Counted from the stretch's first letter, positions 47,583-57,204 are shown. The stretch is DNA of 58,622 nt from Bryobacterales bacterium (GCA_020851555.1 JADZCM010000030.1:1-58622); one strand, 5' to 3'. The notes: generated from the letters alone by a model not told the origin. A program made the numbers and translations.

Positions 47583-47881
47583 GAACTCCTCTCCCTCAGC
47601 CGTGTCCATGCAACGGCTCTACCTGGTGGCAGAATACGCCGATTTCGAGGCGGGTGCTACCGTGAGAACTCCTAGCCGGGGACGTTCCGGGTCTCCCGGT
47701 GCGCAGCCGGCAGTTCTCTTGGTTAGGCGCGAGGGGCACATTCCCGGCGGCGCCGGATGGCGGTTTATGCATGCCGGGCCGCCGGCTGGGAGTTCTCCCA
47801 GTAGGATCGCGCCCGGGCTTGGATTAGTCTGCAACCAGAGGAGCACTCGCCCGAGATTCTCCAAGGAAGGAAGAGCTAGAA
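47583..47881. other. divergent promoter region between two operons
   Basis: About 300 bp between the PAP2 operon (minus) and the DUF2934 gene (plus). No gene is seen. It holds copy 2 of the inverted-repeat motif; its central place means it could affect both directions. Confidence 0.5.
47786..47805 (+). promoter_or_regulatory. CTGGGAGTTCTCCCAGTA motif, copy 2
   Basis: A perfect inverted repeat, CTGGGAG-TT-CTCCCAG (47786-47801), followed by TAGGATCGCG. It is 77 bases before the DUF2934 ATG. The same block recurs before the small secreted protein gene (copy 3), and a partial form before the receiver gene (copy 1). Confidence 0.6.
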
Positions 47882-48118
47882 ATGCCTGCAAGAGACAAAG
47901 CACACCAGGATGGCCGGGCCGGTTCGCGTGAGCCGGTGACGGCTGCGGCGCGGAACCGGGCGGCGGTTGGCGAGGGAATTGCCAGTTCCGATGGGCATGT
48001 TCCTGAGCCGGGGAGGATCGCCCGTCTGGCGTATTCGTACTGGGAGGCCCGGGGCGGCCAAGGCGGCTCGGCGGAAGAAGATTGGCTCCGGGCGGAACAG
48101 GAACTGCGGACCCTCTGA
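47882..48118 (+). CDS. small DUF2934-family protein
   Basis: A 78-residue protein. The first 40 residues are charged and low-complexity; the C-terminal 35 match the DUF2934 pattern (IARLAYSYWEARGGQ...EEDWLRAEQELR), a short helical motif abundant in acidobacteria and proteobacteria with no known function. AAGGAAGGAAG precedes the ATG and the repeated motif lies upstream. The next gene starts 52 bp later on the same strand, so both may be co-transcribed. Confidence 0.7.
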   Translation: MPARDKAHQDGRAGSREPVTAAARNRAAVGEGIASSDGHVPEPGRIARLAYSYWEARGGQGGSAEEDWLRAEQELRTL

Positions 48119-48170
48119 ACGGCGGCTCTCGGGAACCGTGGCGCAAACGGGACAGGGCGGAGGCCGGAAT

Positions 48171-49133
48171 GTGCGCGCGGTGCCTCCGGTCCACAGCCGC
48201 GGCCGCCGTTGGGGCGTGGTTCTGGCTGGAGGCGACGGCAGGCGTCTGCTTCCGCTCACGAGAAGGATCGCGGGTGACGACCGGCCGAAGCAGTTCTGCG
48301 CGATCCTGGGAGGCCGCACGCTCCTGGAAGAGACGCGGTCCAGGGTCCGGCAACTCCTCACCCCGGCGCGCACCTGGACGGTTGTGACGAAGCCCCACGA
48401 GCGTTTCTACTCGGAGGAGCCGCCCGAATCACGCCCCTCAGTCCTCCTGGTTCAACCCGACAACCGGGGCACGGCGCCGGCGATCGCCTACAGCCTGGTG
48501 CGCCTCCGCGAGTTGGACCCAGAGGCCGTGGTCGCTTTCTTCCCATCAGATCATCATTTCTCCGACGAAGAAAGTTTTCGTTCGCGTGTCGGCTTGGCCT
48601 TCGATGTGGCGGAACACCCTGCTGGACCCGTGGTTCTGCTGGGCATCGTGCCGGACACCCCGGACGTGGGGTACGGCTGGGTTGAGCCGGGCGCCCCGCT
48701 GGAGTTTGGGGCAGGTCCTGTCTTCCGGGTCAGATGCTTCTGGGAGAAGCCCGCGCTCGAACTCGCCTCGGCATTGATGCAACGCGGTTGTCTCTGGAAC
48801 AGCTTCGTGATGGCCGGCCGTGTGACTTCCTTCCTGAACCTGATGCGCAAGGCGCTTCCGGGCCTGCTCAGCGCGTTTGACTCGTTCCGCCGCCGGCTCT
48901 GCACCCCGCTGGAAGAATCCGCCATGCGTGAGCTCTACCCGACGATTCGTCCGTGCGGCTTCTCCGACGAAGTGCTCACCGCCTCTCCCGAGGATCTTGC
49001 CGTGGTCTCGTGCGGAGACCTCGGCTGGAGCGACTTGGGAGAATCCAATCGAGTTCTCGCGGTCCTTAGGCATAAGGGGATCAGACCCAAGTGGGCGGAC
49101 GAGTGGGTCCGGGAATGGCAAGCGGCCAGCTAG
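48171..49133 (+). CDS. mannose-1-phosphate guanylyltransferase-like nucleotidyltransferase
   Basis: A 320-residue sugar-phosphate nucleotidyltransferase of the ManC/GMP type making GDP-mannose from mannose 1-phosphate and GTP. The nucleotide-binding loop is VVLAGGDGRRLLPLTR (16-31) followed by DRPKQF; further family segments are QPDNRGTAPAIAYSL, FFPSDHHF and CLWNSFVMAG. The loop has Arg where most members have Thr. The C-terminal isomerase (cupin) domain of bifunctional ManC is absent. GTG was chosen because GGAGG lies eight bases before it; the frame stays open far upstream but would overlap the DUF2934 gene. GDP-mannose would feed polysaccharide synthesis. Confidence 0.85.
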   Translation: MRAVPPVHSRGRRWGVVLAGGDGRRLLPLTRRIAGDDRPKQFCAILGGRTLLEETRSRVRQLLTPARTWTVVTKPHERFYSEEPPESRPSVLLVQPDNRGTAPAIAYSLVRLRELDPEAVVAFFPSDHHFSDEESFRSRVGLAFDVAEHPAGPVVLLGIVPDTPDVGYGWVEPGAPLEFGAGPVFRVRCFWEKPALELASALMQRGCLWNSFVMAGRVTSFLNLMRKALPGLLSAFDSFRRRLCTPLEESAMRELYPTIRPCGFSDEVLTASPEDLAVVSCGDLGWSDLGESNRVLAVLRHKGIRPKWADEWVREWQAAS

Positions 49134-49206
49134 CCCGGGCGCCCAACGCCACCGGGACGCGCCTCGCCTGGACGGAGCGGACACCTGGGAGATTTCGGGC
49201 GCGCCG

Positions 49207-49226
49207 CTGGGAGTTCTGATAGTAGG
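49207..49226 (+). promoter_or_regulatory. CTGGGAGTTCT-AGTAGGATCG motif, copy 3
   Basis: CTGGGAGTTCTGATAGTAGG matches copy 2 except that the right arm CCC is GAT, so the palindrome is broken. The identical GATCGCG follows. It lies about 120 bases before the small secreted protein gene. Confidence 0.5.
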
Positions 49227-49346
49227 ATCGCGATCCAGATCAGCCTATTCTGCGAGCAGATGGAGCCGTTCCGCAGGTTCATCCGAGATCGAGGGGAAAC
49301 GCGGCGGAGCGGACCACACAGAATGACCCAAAAGGAGGAAGTTAAC

Positions 49347-49754
49347 ATGACAAGGAAAGCCTCACCGGCCTGGAGAGCGGCGTTTGCCGGAGTTGCAGCG
49401 CTCATCGTGCTGCTCACGATTCCATCCGCCTTCGGCGCTGACGACCTCAAGGCGAACATCCCGTTTGCGTTCCAGTCCGCCGGCAAGACACTGCCGGCCG
49501 GGGCGTACGAATTCAAAATCGATCGCGGCGCAGAGACCGTGACCGTGGTTGGCCCAAAGGGCGCGGATTCGATATCTCTCATCACGACCCTGGCCGGCGA
49601 TCCCCGCTCCGGCGGCACGGACGCCCGCATTGTCTTTGACAAGGTAGGGAACACCTACACCCTTTCCGAAATCTGGGATCCGGGCGCGGACGGCATCCTG
49701 GTGCACGCTACGAAAGGGAAGCACGAACACCACGTCATCCACGTGAAGCGGTGA
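49347..49754 (+). CDS. small secreted beta-rich protein
   Basis: A 135-residue exported protein. Signal peptide about 1-27 (AALIVLLTIPSAFGA), then a beta-rich domain (LKANIPFAFQSAGKTLPAGAY, ETVTVVGPKGADSISLITTL, HEHHVIHVKR). The pattern KANIPF-F-GKTLPAGxYxF is common in small acidobacterial exported proteins of unknown function. An ideal AAAAGGAGGAAG site before the ATG, together with the conserved motif upstream, suggests strong and regulated expression. Confidence 0.75.
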   Translation: MTRKASPAWRAAFAGVAALIVLLTIPSAFGADDLKANIPFAFQSAGKTLPAGAYEFKIDRGAETVTVVGPKGADSISLITTLAGDPRSGGTDARIVFDKVGNTYTLSEIWDPGADGILVHATKGKHEHHVIHVKR

Positions 49755-50250
49755 CGTCCCCCACCAACGACCGGGAGGCAGCCCACCTGGCGGGGCGGCG
49801 AGGTCCCTGCCAGGCGGGGTCTGTCACCGGCCCCGGAGCCCGACAGATGCACGTCAAACCATACGGCGCTAGTGATGCGGCTGACTATGGTGATGACGCC
49901 GGCAATCGCTACCGCCATGGCACAGCGGCCCGGCCTGCCGTTGCAGCGTCGCGCGAATCAATGCCACCCTGCACCGCTTCTGGTTGCCAGGAGACTGTTT
50001 CTTCGAAATCGCCGCCTGGGACTGGCCGTTAGCCATGAACGGGTGTTGGACTTGCAGCGACGATTTCGTGGTGTATGAGGACCCGGACCATGTTGGCTAG
50101 TACATGCTTTGCGACATCCAGACCGGGCAGTACGTCCACGCGCTCTGCCTGGGCGTGCAGCAGCGCGGTGAGCGCGAGTCCCTGCTGAACCGCAGCCACG
50201 GCAGTTCCTGCGCGTAGAGAATGAGGTTGAGCTGGGGCACTGAGGCCGGC
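49755..50250. other. 496-bp region without a recognisable gene
   Basis: No gene could be supported on either strand. Short open frames on both strands have no family resemblance. It may hold a promoter for the efflux operon or the remains of a decayed gene. The ribosome site of the next gene (GAGGCCGGC) lies at its end. Confidence 0.35.
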
Positions 50251-51645
50251 ATGCAGAAAAAGAAGATAGCTCTTATCCTCACCGCCACGGCCTGTATCCC
50301 GGTAGGGTTGGGCATGTGGGTGGCGGTCGGGGGGCGGGACCAGACGCGATACCGCACGGCAACCGCCGGACACGGCGACGTTAACGTGACCGTCTCGGCG
50401 ACCGGCAACCCAAACGCGGTCGTGACCGTCCAGGTCGGTTCGCAGGTGTCGGGCATCATTCAGGCGTTGTTCGCGGATTTCAACTCCAAGGTGACCAAAG
50501 GCGAGTTGATAGCGCGGATAGATCCGGCGCCATTCCAGGCGAAGGTCGATCAGGCGCGCGCTACCCTGGACGCGGCGCGGGCCGCCGTAGTCAATTCCGA
50601 GGCTGTCGTCCAGCAGGCACTGGCGAACATTCAGGCCGCCAACTCCTCTCTGGCGGCCGCGAAGGCCAATGTGCTGAAGGCCGAGGCTATCGCCGAAGAT
50701 GCCAGAGTCAAAGTCGAGCGGCGCGTAATCATGGTCGGGCAGGGTGCGGACTCCAAGGAGGACCTGGAGACCGCTCAGACTACCTACAAGTCGGCGGTCG
50801 CCGACCACAATGCATTGGCGGCCCAGCAGCAGGCCGTTGAGGACAGCGTGAAGGCCGCACAGGCTCAGTTGAGCGTGGCGAATTCGCTCCTGGCCGCCAA
50901 CCGGGCGCAAGTGAAGCAATTCACCGCCGGGCTTCAGTCGGCGCAACTCGACCTGGACCACACGAGGATCCTGGCGCCGGTGGACGGAGTGGTAGTGTCG
51001 CGGAACGTGGACGTCGGACAGACCGTCGCCGCCAGCCTGGCGGCTCCTACGCTTTTTCTGATCGCCCAGGACCTGACCAAGATGCAGGTGGATACGAACG
51101 TATCCGAGGCGGACATAGGGCGTGTGAGCCTGGGCCAACCCGCGGCATTCACGGTGGACGCATACCCGGGGCGGACGTTCACGGGCAAAGTGATTTCGAT
51201 CCGCAGAGCGCCCATCAACGTACAGAACGTGGTCACCTACGACGCGGTGATCGGCGTTTCAAACCCGGACTTGAAACTGTTTCCCGGCATGACGGCGAAT
51301 GTGAAGATCCTGGTGAATAAGCGCGTGAACGTCTTGAGGATTCCCAACGCCGCGCTGCGTTTCCACCCGGCGTCCGAACCGCCGGTGTACGGTGGAGGCC
51401 AGGGCGAGCGCGCCGGCGCCGTGCCGCCCCAGGCCGTCTGGATTCTGGACCAGGAGGGCAGGCCCCGGCGTGTGGCGCTCGTCACCGGGGAAAGCGACGG
51501 CACATACTGCGAGGTTGTGAAGGGCGAACTGAAGGACGGGGATCACGTGATTCTGGCCGCGCTGGCGGGGGCGGCCGCGCCGGCGGGCGGCAGCCCCGGA
51601 TCCTTCCAGAGCGGCGCCCGGGGCGGCAGAGGGCCGAGATTCTAG
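50251..51645 (+). CDS. MacA-type periplasmic adaptor of tripartite efflux pump
   Basis: A 464-residue membrane fusion protein. N-terminal membrane anchor (about 4-25, IALILTATACIPVGLGMWVAV), lipoyl half-domains (VQVGSQVSGIIQALF and LDHTRILAPVDGVVV), a long helical hairpin (about 85-235, Ala-rich) and beta-barrel segment (MQVDTNVSEADIGRVSLGQPAAFTV). It bridges the inner-membrane MacB-type permease to the TolC-type channel. An ATG 10 codons upstream is in frame but lacks a ribosome site. First of a four-gene efflux operon followed by its kinase and regulator. Confidence 0.92.
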   Translation: MQKKKIALILTATACIPVGLGMWVAVGGRDQTRYRTATAGHGDVNVTVSATGNPNAVVTVQVGSQVSGIIQALFADFNSKVTKGELIARIDPAPFQAKVDQARATLDAARAAVVNSEAVVQQALANIQAANSSLAAAKANVLKAEAIAEDARVKVERRVIMVGQGADSKEDLETAQTTYKSAVADHNALAAQQQAVEDSVKAAQAQLSVANSLLAANRAQVKQFTAGLQSAQLDLDHTRILAPVDGVVVSRNVDVGQTVAASLAAPTLFLIAQDLTKMQVDTNVSEADIGRVSLGQPAAFTVDAYPGRTFTGKVISIRRAPINVQNVVTYDAVIGVSNPDLKLFPGMTANVKILVNKRVNVLRIPNAALRFHPASEPPVYGGGQGERAGAVPPQAVWILDQEGRPRRVALVTGESDGTYCEVVKGELKDGDHVILAALAGAAAPAGGSPGSFQSGARGGRGPRF

Positions 51646-51654
51646 GTGGGCCGG

Positions 51655-52413
51655 ATGGCGCCCGTAATCGAGATCGAGGATCTGGTGAAGGACTACAGGC
51701 TGGGAGAGGTGCCGGTACACGTATTGAAAGGCATCTCGTTCGACATCGAGGGGGGGGATTTCGTCGCCATCATGGGGCCCTCGGGGTCCGGCAAGTCCAC
51801 GCTCATGAACATTCTCGGCTGTCTCGACAAGCCCACCTCCGGTGTTTACAGGCTGGATGGAGTAAGTGTCGCGCACCTGAGCCGGGATCAACTGGCGGAG
51901 ATCCGCAACAGGAAGGTTGGATTCGTATTCCAGCAGTTCAACCTGCTGGCGCGGACCTCAGCGGCGGAGAACGTGGAACTGCCGCTGTTGTACACGGATA
52001 TTCCCGCCCATGAAAGACACGAACGGGCGAGGAAGGCGCTGTTGGCGGTGGGGCTGGGCGGGTGGGAGGACCACCAGCCGAGCCAGCTTTCCGGCGGCCA
52101 GCAGCAGCGCGTCGCCATCGCCCGGTCGCTGGTAAACAGCCCCAGAATCATATTGGCGGACGAGCCTACCGGAGCGCTCGATTCACGGACCAGCCTCGAG
52201 ATCATGGCCATCTTCCAGCGCCTGAACCGGGAGGAAGGCATCACGATGATCGTGGTGACGCACGACCCCGACATTGCCAGCTACTCCAACCGGAATATTC
52301 ATTTCAAGGATGGACGCTTGAAGCGGGATGTGCGCCTGGCCCAGCCACGCGATGCGCACCGGGACCTCGCAGACCTGCCCGCCGACAGGCAGGAGGAGGA
52401 GTCCCCGGCATGA
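51655..52413 (+). CDS. MacB/LolD-type ABC ATPase subunit
   Basis: A 252-residue ABC ATPase. Walker [10 protein letters not shown] near 42, Q-loop FVFQQFNLL, signature [16 protein letters not shown], Walker [13 protein letters not shown] and switch His in VVTHDPD. All catalytic residues are present. In Escherichia coli MacB this domain is fused to the permease; here they are separate genes joined by an ATGA overlap. AGGTGGG precedes the ATG; a GTG three codons earlier, directly after the adaptor stop, is possible. Confidence 0.93.
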   Translation: MAPVIEIEDLVKDYRLGEVPVHVLKGISFDIEGGDFVAIMGPSGSGKSTLMNILGCLDKPTSGVYRLDGVSVAHLSRDQLAEIRNRKVGFVFQQFNLLARTSAAENVELPLLYTDIPAHERHERARKALLAVGLGGWEDHQPSQLSGGQQQRVAIARSLVNSPRIILADEPTGALDSRTSLEIMAIFQRLNREEGITMIVVTHDPDIASYSNRNIHFKDGRLKRDVRLAQPRDAHRDLADLPADRQEEESPA

Positions 52414-53645
52414 AGAAGACTGCGGCCAGCATCCGTATCGCGCTGCGCGCCTTGAAGGTCAACCGCCTGCGGTCGGCTCTGACGATGTTGGGGATCATCA
52501 TCGGCGTGGCGGCGGTCATCGCCATGGTGGGAGTCGGCGCCGGCGCCACGGCGCGCATCCAGGAGCAGATTCAGAGCATCGGCAGCAACCTGATCATCCT
52601 CCTGCCGGGAAGCGTCAGCACCAACGGCGTCCGGCTCGGCTCCGGGGCGGTCGCGACCTTGACCGAAGACGACGCCAAAGCGATCGAGGCCGAATGCCCG
52701 TCCGTGGCACTGGCCGCTCCCACGGTGCGCGGCGGCGTTCAGGTGGTTTACGGAAACAACAACTGGGCCACTAACGTTCAAGGAGTGACGCCGGAGTACA
52801 TCACCATCCGGGACTACACCATGTTGTCGGGCGAGTTCTTCACGGCCCAGGACGTGGATGCGGCCGCCAAGACCGCCGTATTGGGCGAGACCGTCGCGCA
52901 GAATCTATTCGGCGACAGCGATCCTACGGGCCAGGTGGTCATCATCAAGAATGTGCCGTTTACCGTGGCGGGCGTGTTGACCCCGAAGGGCCAGTCGCCG
53001 ACGGGCCAGGACCAGGACGACGTCATCCTGCTGCCGATTTCGACGGCCATGCAGAAGGTGCTCGGCGCCAACAAGGCCAATGCCAAAGCGGTCGGCGCGA
53101 TTATGGTGCAGGCCATCAGTCCGCAGGCCATGGACCAGGCGATTCAAGAGATGGAGGCGCTGCTGCGGGAACGGCACAAGATTTTGCCGGGCCAGGACGA
53201 CGATTTCACGATCCGCAATCTCACCGAAGTGTTCGAGGCCCAGGAAACGTCGGCCCAAGTGATGTCGATTCTGCTGGGCGCGATCGCGTCGGTATCGCTC
53301 ATCGTGGGCGGAATCGGAATCATGAACATCATGCTCGTGTCGGTGACGGAACGGACGCGGGAAATCGGCCTGCGCCAGGCGGTAGGCGCCAAGACGGGCG
53401 ACATCCTGCTTCAGTTCCTGGTGGAAGCCGTAACGCTCGCCCTCCTGGGGGGAATCATCGGCATCTTCGTCGGAATGACGGCTTCGCTGCTCATCTCGCG
53501 CTTCGCACAGTGGACTACCCAGTTAAGCCCGCTCTCCATCTTGCTGGCGTTTCTGTTTTCCGCGCTGGTGGGGGTGTTTTTCGGCTACTACCCGGCGCGC
53601 AAGGCTGCGTTTCTTGATCCGATTGAGGCGCTCAGGTATGAATGA
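52410..53645 (+). CDS. MacB-type FtsX-like permease subunit
   Basis: A 411-residue permease with one N-terminal TM helix ([20 protein letters not shown]), a large periplasmic core of about 230 residues ([22 protein letters not shown]...; [18 protein letters not shown]) and three C-terminal helices of the FtsX fold ([23 protein letters not shown]..., [16 protein letters not shown]..., [20 protein letters not shown]). It drives mechanotransmission rather than channelling substrate through the membrane. Start overlaps the ATPase stop by four bases; its stop overlaps the TolC-type start by eight. Confidence 0.93.
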   Translation: MKKTAASIRIALRALKVNRLRSALTMLGIIIGVAAVIAMVGVGAGATARIQEQIQSIGSNLIILLPGSVSTNGVRLGSGAVATLTEDDAKAIEAECPSVALAAPTVRGGVQVVYGNNNWATNVQGVTPEYITIRDYTMLSGEFFTAQDVDAAAKTAVLGETVAQNLFGDSDPTGQVVIIKNVPFTVAGVLTPKGQSPTGQDQDDVILLPISTAMQKVLGANKANAKAVGAIMVQAISPQAMDQAIQEMEALLRERHKILPGQDDDFTIRNLTEVFEAQETSAQVMSILLGAIASVSLIVGGIGIMNIMLVSVTERTREIGLRQAVGAKTGDILLQFLVEAVTLALLGGIIGIFVGMTASLLISRFAQWTTQLSPLSILLAFLFSALVGVFFGYYPARKAAFLDPIEALRYE

Positions 53646-55065
53646 CCCGGCCCGTCCGCGCCTGTCCCCGTCAAGCCGCGTATTGGTTTTGGGGACGGCC
53701 GGGCTGTTCCTGCTCTCGACCGCCTGCATGGTCGGTCCGAAGTACCGGAGGCCGGACATTCCCGCGCTGCCGGCCGGATGGAAAGAGGCGCAGCCCGGCG
53801 ACGCGGCGCTCCGTGGCAAGTGGTGGGAACTGTTCGGCGACCCGCAACTCAACGCGCTCGAAGAGCAGGTGAGCATTTCCAACCAGAACGTGCTGGCCGC
53901 CGAGGCCCAGTTTCGCGCGGCCCAGGCGGCGGTCCGCGCGGCCCGGGCCGGTGTGTTCCCCACGGCGTCCGTCGCGCCGTCCGCCTCGAGTTCGGGAGCG
54001 GCCGCCGGCGTGCGCCGCCTCTACACGCTGCCGGTCGATGTGGCCTACCAGATTGACGTATGGGGCGGTATCCGGCGCAGTGTCGCGGCGAACTCGGCCG
54101 CCGCGCAGGCTTCCGCGGCGCAATTGGAGAATGCCCGCCTGTTGTACCAGGCCGAACTTGCCGCGGATTATTTCCAGATTATGGGTCTGGATGCTTCGCG
54201 GCGGTTGCTGGAATCCACGGTGAAATCGTACGAGCAATACCTGCAACTGACCCAGGACCGGTTCGAGGGCGGCGTGGCTTCTCTGGGCGATGTGGCTCTG
54301 GCCCGGACTCAACTGGAAACCGCGCGCGCACAGTTGACCGACGTGGCAATCCAGCGAGCCCAGTTCGAACATGCCGTAGCCGTGCTCGCGGGCAAGCCGC
54401 CCGCCGGCTTGTCGCTTCCTGCCGTGTCCGGCCAACCGCAGCCGCCGGCAATTCCGGCCGGTATCCCTTCCGCCCTGCTGGAACGAAGGCCCGACGTCGC
54501 CGCCGCGGAACGCCAGGTCGCCTCCGCCAACGAACAGGTCGGAATGGCCAAGGCCGCATTCTTCCCGTCGCTGGCCTTCAGTGCCGGCGCGGGTTCACAG
54601 ACCACGGCGGCCGGCGATTTACTCACGTGGCCGAGCCGGTTCTGGTCCCTGGGGCCGCAATTGGCCGAGGCCCTCTTTGATGCCGGCAAGCGGCGCGCTC
54701 AGGTCAGGTTCACACAAGCCGCATACGACGCCACGGTGGCCAGCTACCGGCAAACGGTGCTGACGGCATTTCAACAGGTCGAGGACAGCCTGGCGCAGTT
54801 GCGCGTCCTCTCCGAAGAGGCCGAGATCGCCGGCCGGGCGGTCCAGGCCGCGCAGCAGTCGCTCGACATTTCCACTGCTCAGTATCGTGGAGGAACCGCG
54901 AATTACCTGCTGGTGATCACCGCGCAGACCAGCTTGCTTCAGAATCAGCGGTCGGCGGTCGATATTCACACGCGGCGCATGGCCGCCAGTGTGTCTCTCA
55001 TTCAGGCCACCGGCGGCGGATGGGATGCCTCACGGCTACCTTCGCCGCGGGACTTGCGGCGTTGA
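53638..55065 (+). CDS. TolC/NodT-type outer-membrane efflux lipoprotein
   Basis: A 475-residue outer-membrane factor. A lipoprotein signal with LLSTAC (Cys at about 30) is followed by the NodT-type start VGPKYRRPDIPALPAGW. Two repeats of the outer-membrane efflux protein fold are visible, each with long amphipathic helices (AEAQFRAAQAAVRAARAG; AERQVASANEQVGMAKAAFFP). It completes the MacAB-type pump. The start overlaps the permease gene by eight bases. Confidence 0.93.
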   Translation: MNDPARPRLSPSSRVLVLGTAGLFLLSTACMVGPKYRRPDIPALPAGWKEAQPGDAALRGKWWELFGDPQLNALEEQVSISNQNVLAAEAQFRAAQAAVRAARAGVFPTASVAPSASSSGAAAGVRRLYTLPVDVAYQIDVWGGIRRSVAANSAAAQASAAQLENARLLYQAELAADYFQIMGLDASRRLLESTVKSYEQYLQLTQDRFEGGVASLGDVALARTQLETARAQLTDVAIQRAQFEHAVAVLAGKPPAGLSLPAVSGQPQPPAIPAGIPSALLERRPDVAAAERQVASANEQVGMAKAAFFPSLAFSAGAGSQTTAAGDLLTWPSRFWSLGPQLAEALFDAGKRRAQVRFTQAAYDATVASYRQTVLTAFQQVEDSLAQLRVLSEEAEIAGRAVQAAQQSLDISTAQYRGGTANYLLVITAQTSLLQNQRSAVDIHTRRMAASVSLIQATGGGWDASRLPSPRDLRR

Positions 55066-55159
55066 GCAAACCGGGTCGACGTGGGCTGCTGCGGGGGAGC
55101 GGCCGCGCCTTTGAGGCGCCGGCGGCCGCCAGGGTAGTCGAAAGGAGCCTGATTCCGGT

Positions 55160-56563
55160 ATGATGGCGCGACGGGCCAAAGAGAAGCCGGACCCGAAGTC
55201 CGCGGGGGAACTCCTGCCGTCGCGTTCGGGCCCGATGTGGCTGGGCTTCGCCGGTGTGCTGCTCCTCATGTCGTTCACGGCGGTCGATTCGGTGGCCTGG
55301 TTGCAGGGTGTAGAACGCTCCGGCATGGAAATCCGGAGCCGGTCGCGCCATCGCGACCAGTTGCTGGACCAGTTGCGCAACGACGTGTATCTTTCCAGCA
55401 CGGCCGTCCGCGACTACCTCCTCGAGACCGGCGCAGCGGAGGCGGCCCGCCAGGAAGCCGAGTTGCGGCAACTCCGCGGGAGCGTCGATCAGGGCCTTGC
55501 GGCCTACGCGCGGGACTTGCCGGAAGTCGAAGGCCATGTGTTTCACGATCTGCGCCAGGACCTGGAGTCGTACTGGGGGTCGGTCGGCCCGGTCCTGAAA
55601 TGGAGCACGGCCGAGAGACTTCGAAAGGGTCCCGGGTACCTGAAAGAGAACCTGGGCCCCCACCGCGCGCAGGTGGCTCAACTGATCCAGCAGATCGGGG
55701 ACCTGAACACACGGGTGACGGACGCCGCCGAAGGGCAACTCCAGGCGGCTCAGCGCCGCCTGCGGGACCGGCTCATCATCCTGTCGGTTATCACTCTGCT
55801 GGCGGGCTGCCTGGTTGCGCTGGTCAGCGTAGGGAGCATGCGGAGGCTGCAACGCAAGGCGGAAGCCCACCACCGGGAGATCGAGGAGGCACACGAGCAG
55901 CTTCGGGATCTATCCGACCGGCTGGTGAGGGCGCAAGAGGAGGAGCGGCGCAGCCTCTCGCGCGAACTGCATGACGAAGTGGGCCAGACCATGTCGGCCA
56001 TGCTGGTGGAGTTGGGGCGCCTGGAGGCCGCCGCTCCGGACAGAGCGGGCCAACGGGAGCGGCTGGCCGCGGTGCGCCGCATGGCCGAAGCGAGCATCGG
56101 TTCGATCCGCAACCTCGCTCTTTTGCTGCGCCCTTCGATGCTGGATGAGTTGGGCCTGGTCCCGGCCCTGGGCTGGCAGGCGCGCGAGGTCACCCGCCGG
56201 ACCGGCTTGCGAGTGAAGGTGGTGGCGGGAGACATCGGCCAGGATCTGCCGGATTCCTACCGGACCTGCATCTACCGTGTGGTGCAGGAGGCGCTTCACA
56301 ACTGCGTCAAGCACGCCAAGGCAACCCTGGTGCGCGTAGAAGTGCGCCAGGACGAGGGGGGATTCACCGTCTCGGTGCGGGATGACGGCATCGGCTTTGA
56401 CACACGCCGGGAGAAGGGGCTTGGATTGCTGGGCATGGAAGAACGAGTGAAGCGGCTGGGCGGCCTGTTCAGCCTTGAGTCGGGGCCAGGCCGCGGCACG
56501 GTTGTATCGATTCGGTTTCCCGCGCCAATGGCGCAGGGGGTTCAGACGCAGGTGGACACATGA
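55160..56563 (+). CDS. membrane sensor histidine kinase (NarX-type) of the efflux locus
   Basis: A 467-residue two-pass sensor kinase. TM helices at about 27-46 and 207-227 enclose a helical periplasmic sensor of about 155 residues. The kinase core has SRELHDEVGQ with His271, an N box QEALHNCVKHA and G boxes DDGIGF and GLGLLGMEERV. The ATG is followed immediately by a second ATG; GGAGCCTG lies upstream. It overlaps the regulator gene by four bases. Placement after the efflux operon suggests it senses a pump substrate or envelope stress. Confidence 0.92.
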   Translation: MMARRAKEKPDPKSAGELLPSRSGPMWLGFAGVLLLMSFTAVDSVAWLQGVERSGMEIRSRSRHRDQLLDQLRNDVYLSSTAVRDYLLETGAAEAARQEAELRQLRGSVDQGLAAYARDLPEVEGHVFHDLRQDLESYWGSVGPVLKWSTAERLRKGPGYLKENLGPHRAQVAQLIQQIGDLNTRVTDAAEGQLQAAQRRLRDRLIILSVITLLAGCLVALVSVGSMRRLQRKAEAHHREIEEAHEQLRDLSDRLVRAQEEERRSLSRELHDEVGQTMSAMLVELGRLEAAAPDRAGQRERLAAVRRMAEASIGSIRNLALLLRPSMLDELGLVPALGWQAREVTRRTGLRVKVVAGDIGQDLPDSYRTCIYRVVQEALHNCVKHAKATLVRVEVRQDEGGFTVSVRDDGIGFDTRREKGLGLLGMEERVKRLGGLFSLESGPGRGTVVSIRFPAPMAQGVQTQVDT

Positions 56564-57204
56564 TTCGAATCATCCTGGCCGACGACCATACGGTCATGCG
56601 CAGCGGCCTCAAGGCGCTTCTTCAGCAACAGCCGGACTTCGAGGTCGTCGGTGAAGCCTCGGATGGCCGGGAGGCGGTGAGCCTGGCGGAGTCGCTGCGG
56701 CCGGATGTCGCCGTTCTGGATATCACCATGCCGAACCTCAACGGTATTGAGGCGGCGCACCAGATAGTGGCCAGGCAGTTGGGGGCCGCCACAATCGTGT
56801 TGAGCATGCATTCCGACGAAGGCTACGTGCTGCGGGCCCTGAAAGCCGGCGCCCGGGGCTACTTGCTCAAGGAGTCCGCCGAGGCCGACTTGATTCTCGC
56901 AATCCGGTCTGTAAGCCAGGGGAAGGCGTTCTTCAGCCCTGCCGTCAGCCGGATGCTGGTAGATGATTACGTTCGCCAATTGCGGGAGAAGGACGTCACG
57001 GACAGCTATGAGCTTCTCACGCCCCGGGAGCGGGAGATCCTGCAACTGGTAGCCGAAGGCAAGAGCAACAAGGACGTGGCGAACATGCTGAACCTAAGTC
57101 TGTACACCGTGGAAACGCACCGCAGCAACATCATGGAGAAACTCAACCTGCACACGGTGCCGGAATTGATCCTCTACGCGGTGCGCAAAGGGATTGTCGC
57201 GTAG
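56560..57204 (+). CDS. NarL/FixJ-family response regulator of the efflux locus
   Basis: A 214-residue regulator. The receiver (about 1-120) has LADDH, phosphoacceptor Asp54 (VLDITMP), Ser in VLSMHSD and Lys in YLLKESA. The LuxR-type HTH (about 145-205) reads LTPREREILQLVAEGKSNKDVANMLNLSLYTVETHRSNI. Coupled by an ATGA overlap to the kinase. The LuxR-type remnant at 29 kb is its closest relative within the window. Confidence 0.93.
   Translation: MIRIILADDHTVMRSGLKALLQQQPDFEVVGEASDGREAVSLAESLRPDVAVLDITMPNLNGIEAAHQIVARQLGAATIVLSMHSDEGYVLRALKAGARGYLLKESAEADLILAIRSVSQGKAFFSPAVSRMLVDDYVRQLREKDVTDSYELLTPREREILQLVAEGKSNKDVANMLNLSLYTVETHRSNIMEKLNLHTVPELILYAVRKGIVA

Noticed and set aside
47967..48170. 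N-terminal extension of the guanylyltransferase
   Set aside because: It would overlap the DUF2934 gene in another frame, is Arg/Gly-rich and lacks family similarity; GTG at 48171 has a good ribosome site.
50029..51138. 369-codon minus-strand frame running from the gap into the MacA-type gene
   Set aside because: Mostly antisense to the adaptor gene; its tail in the gap briefly looked protein-like but matched no family I know.
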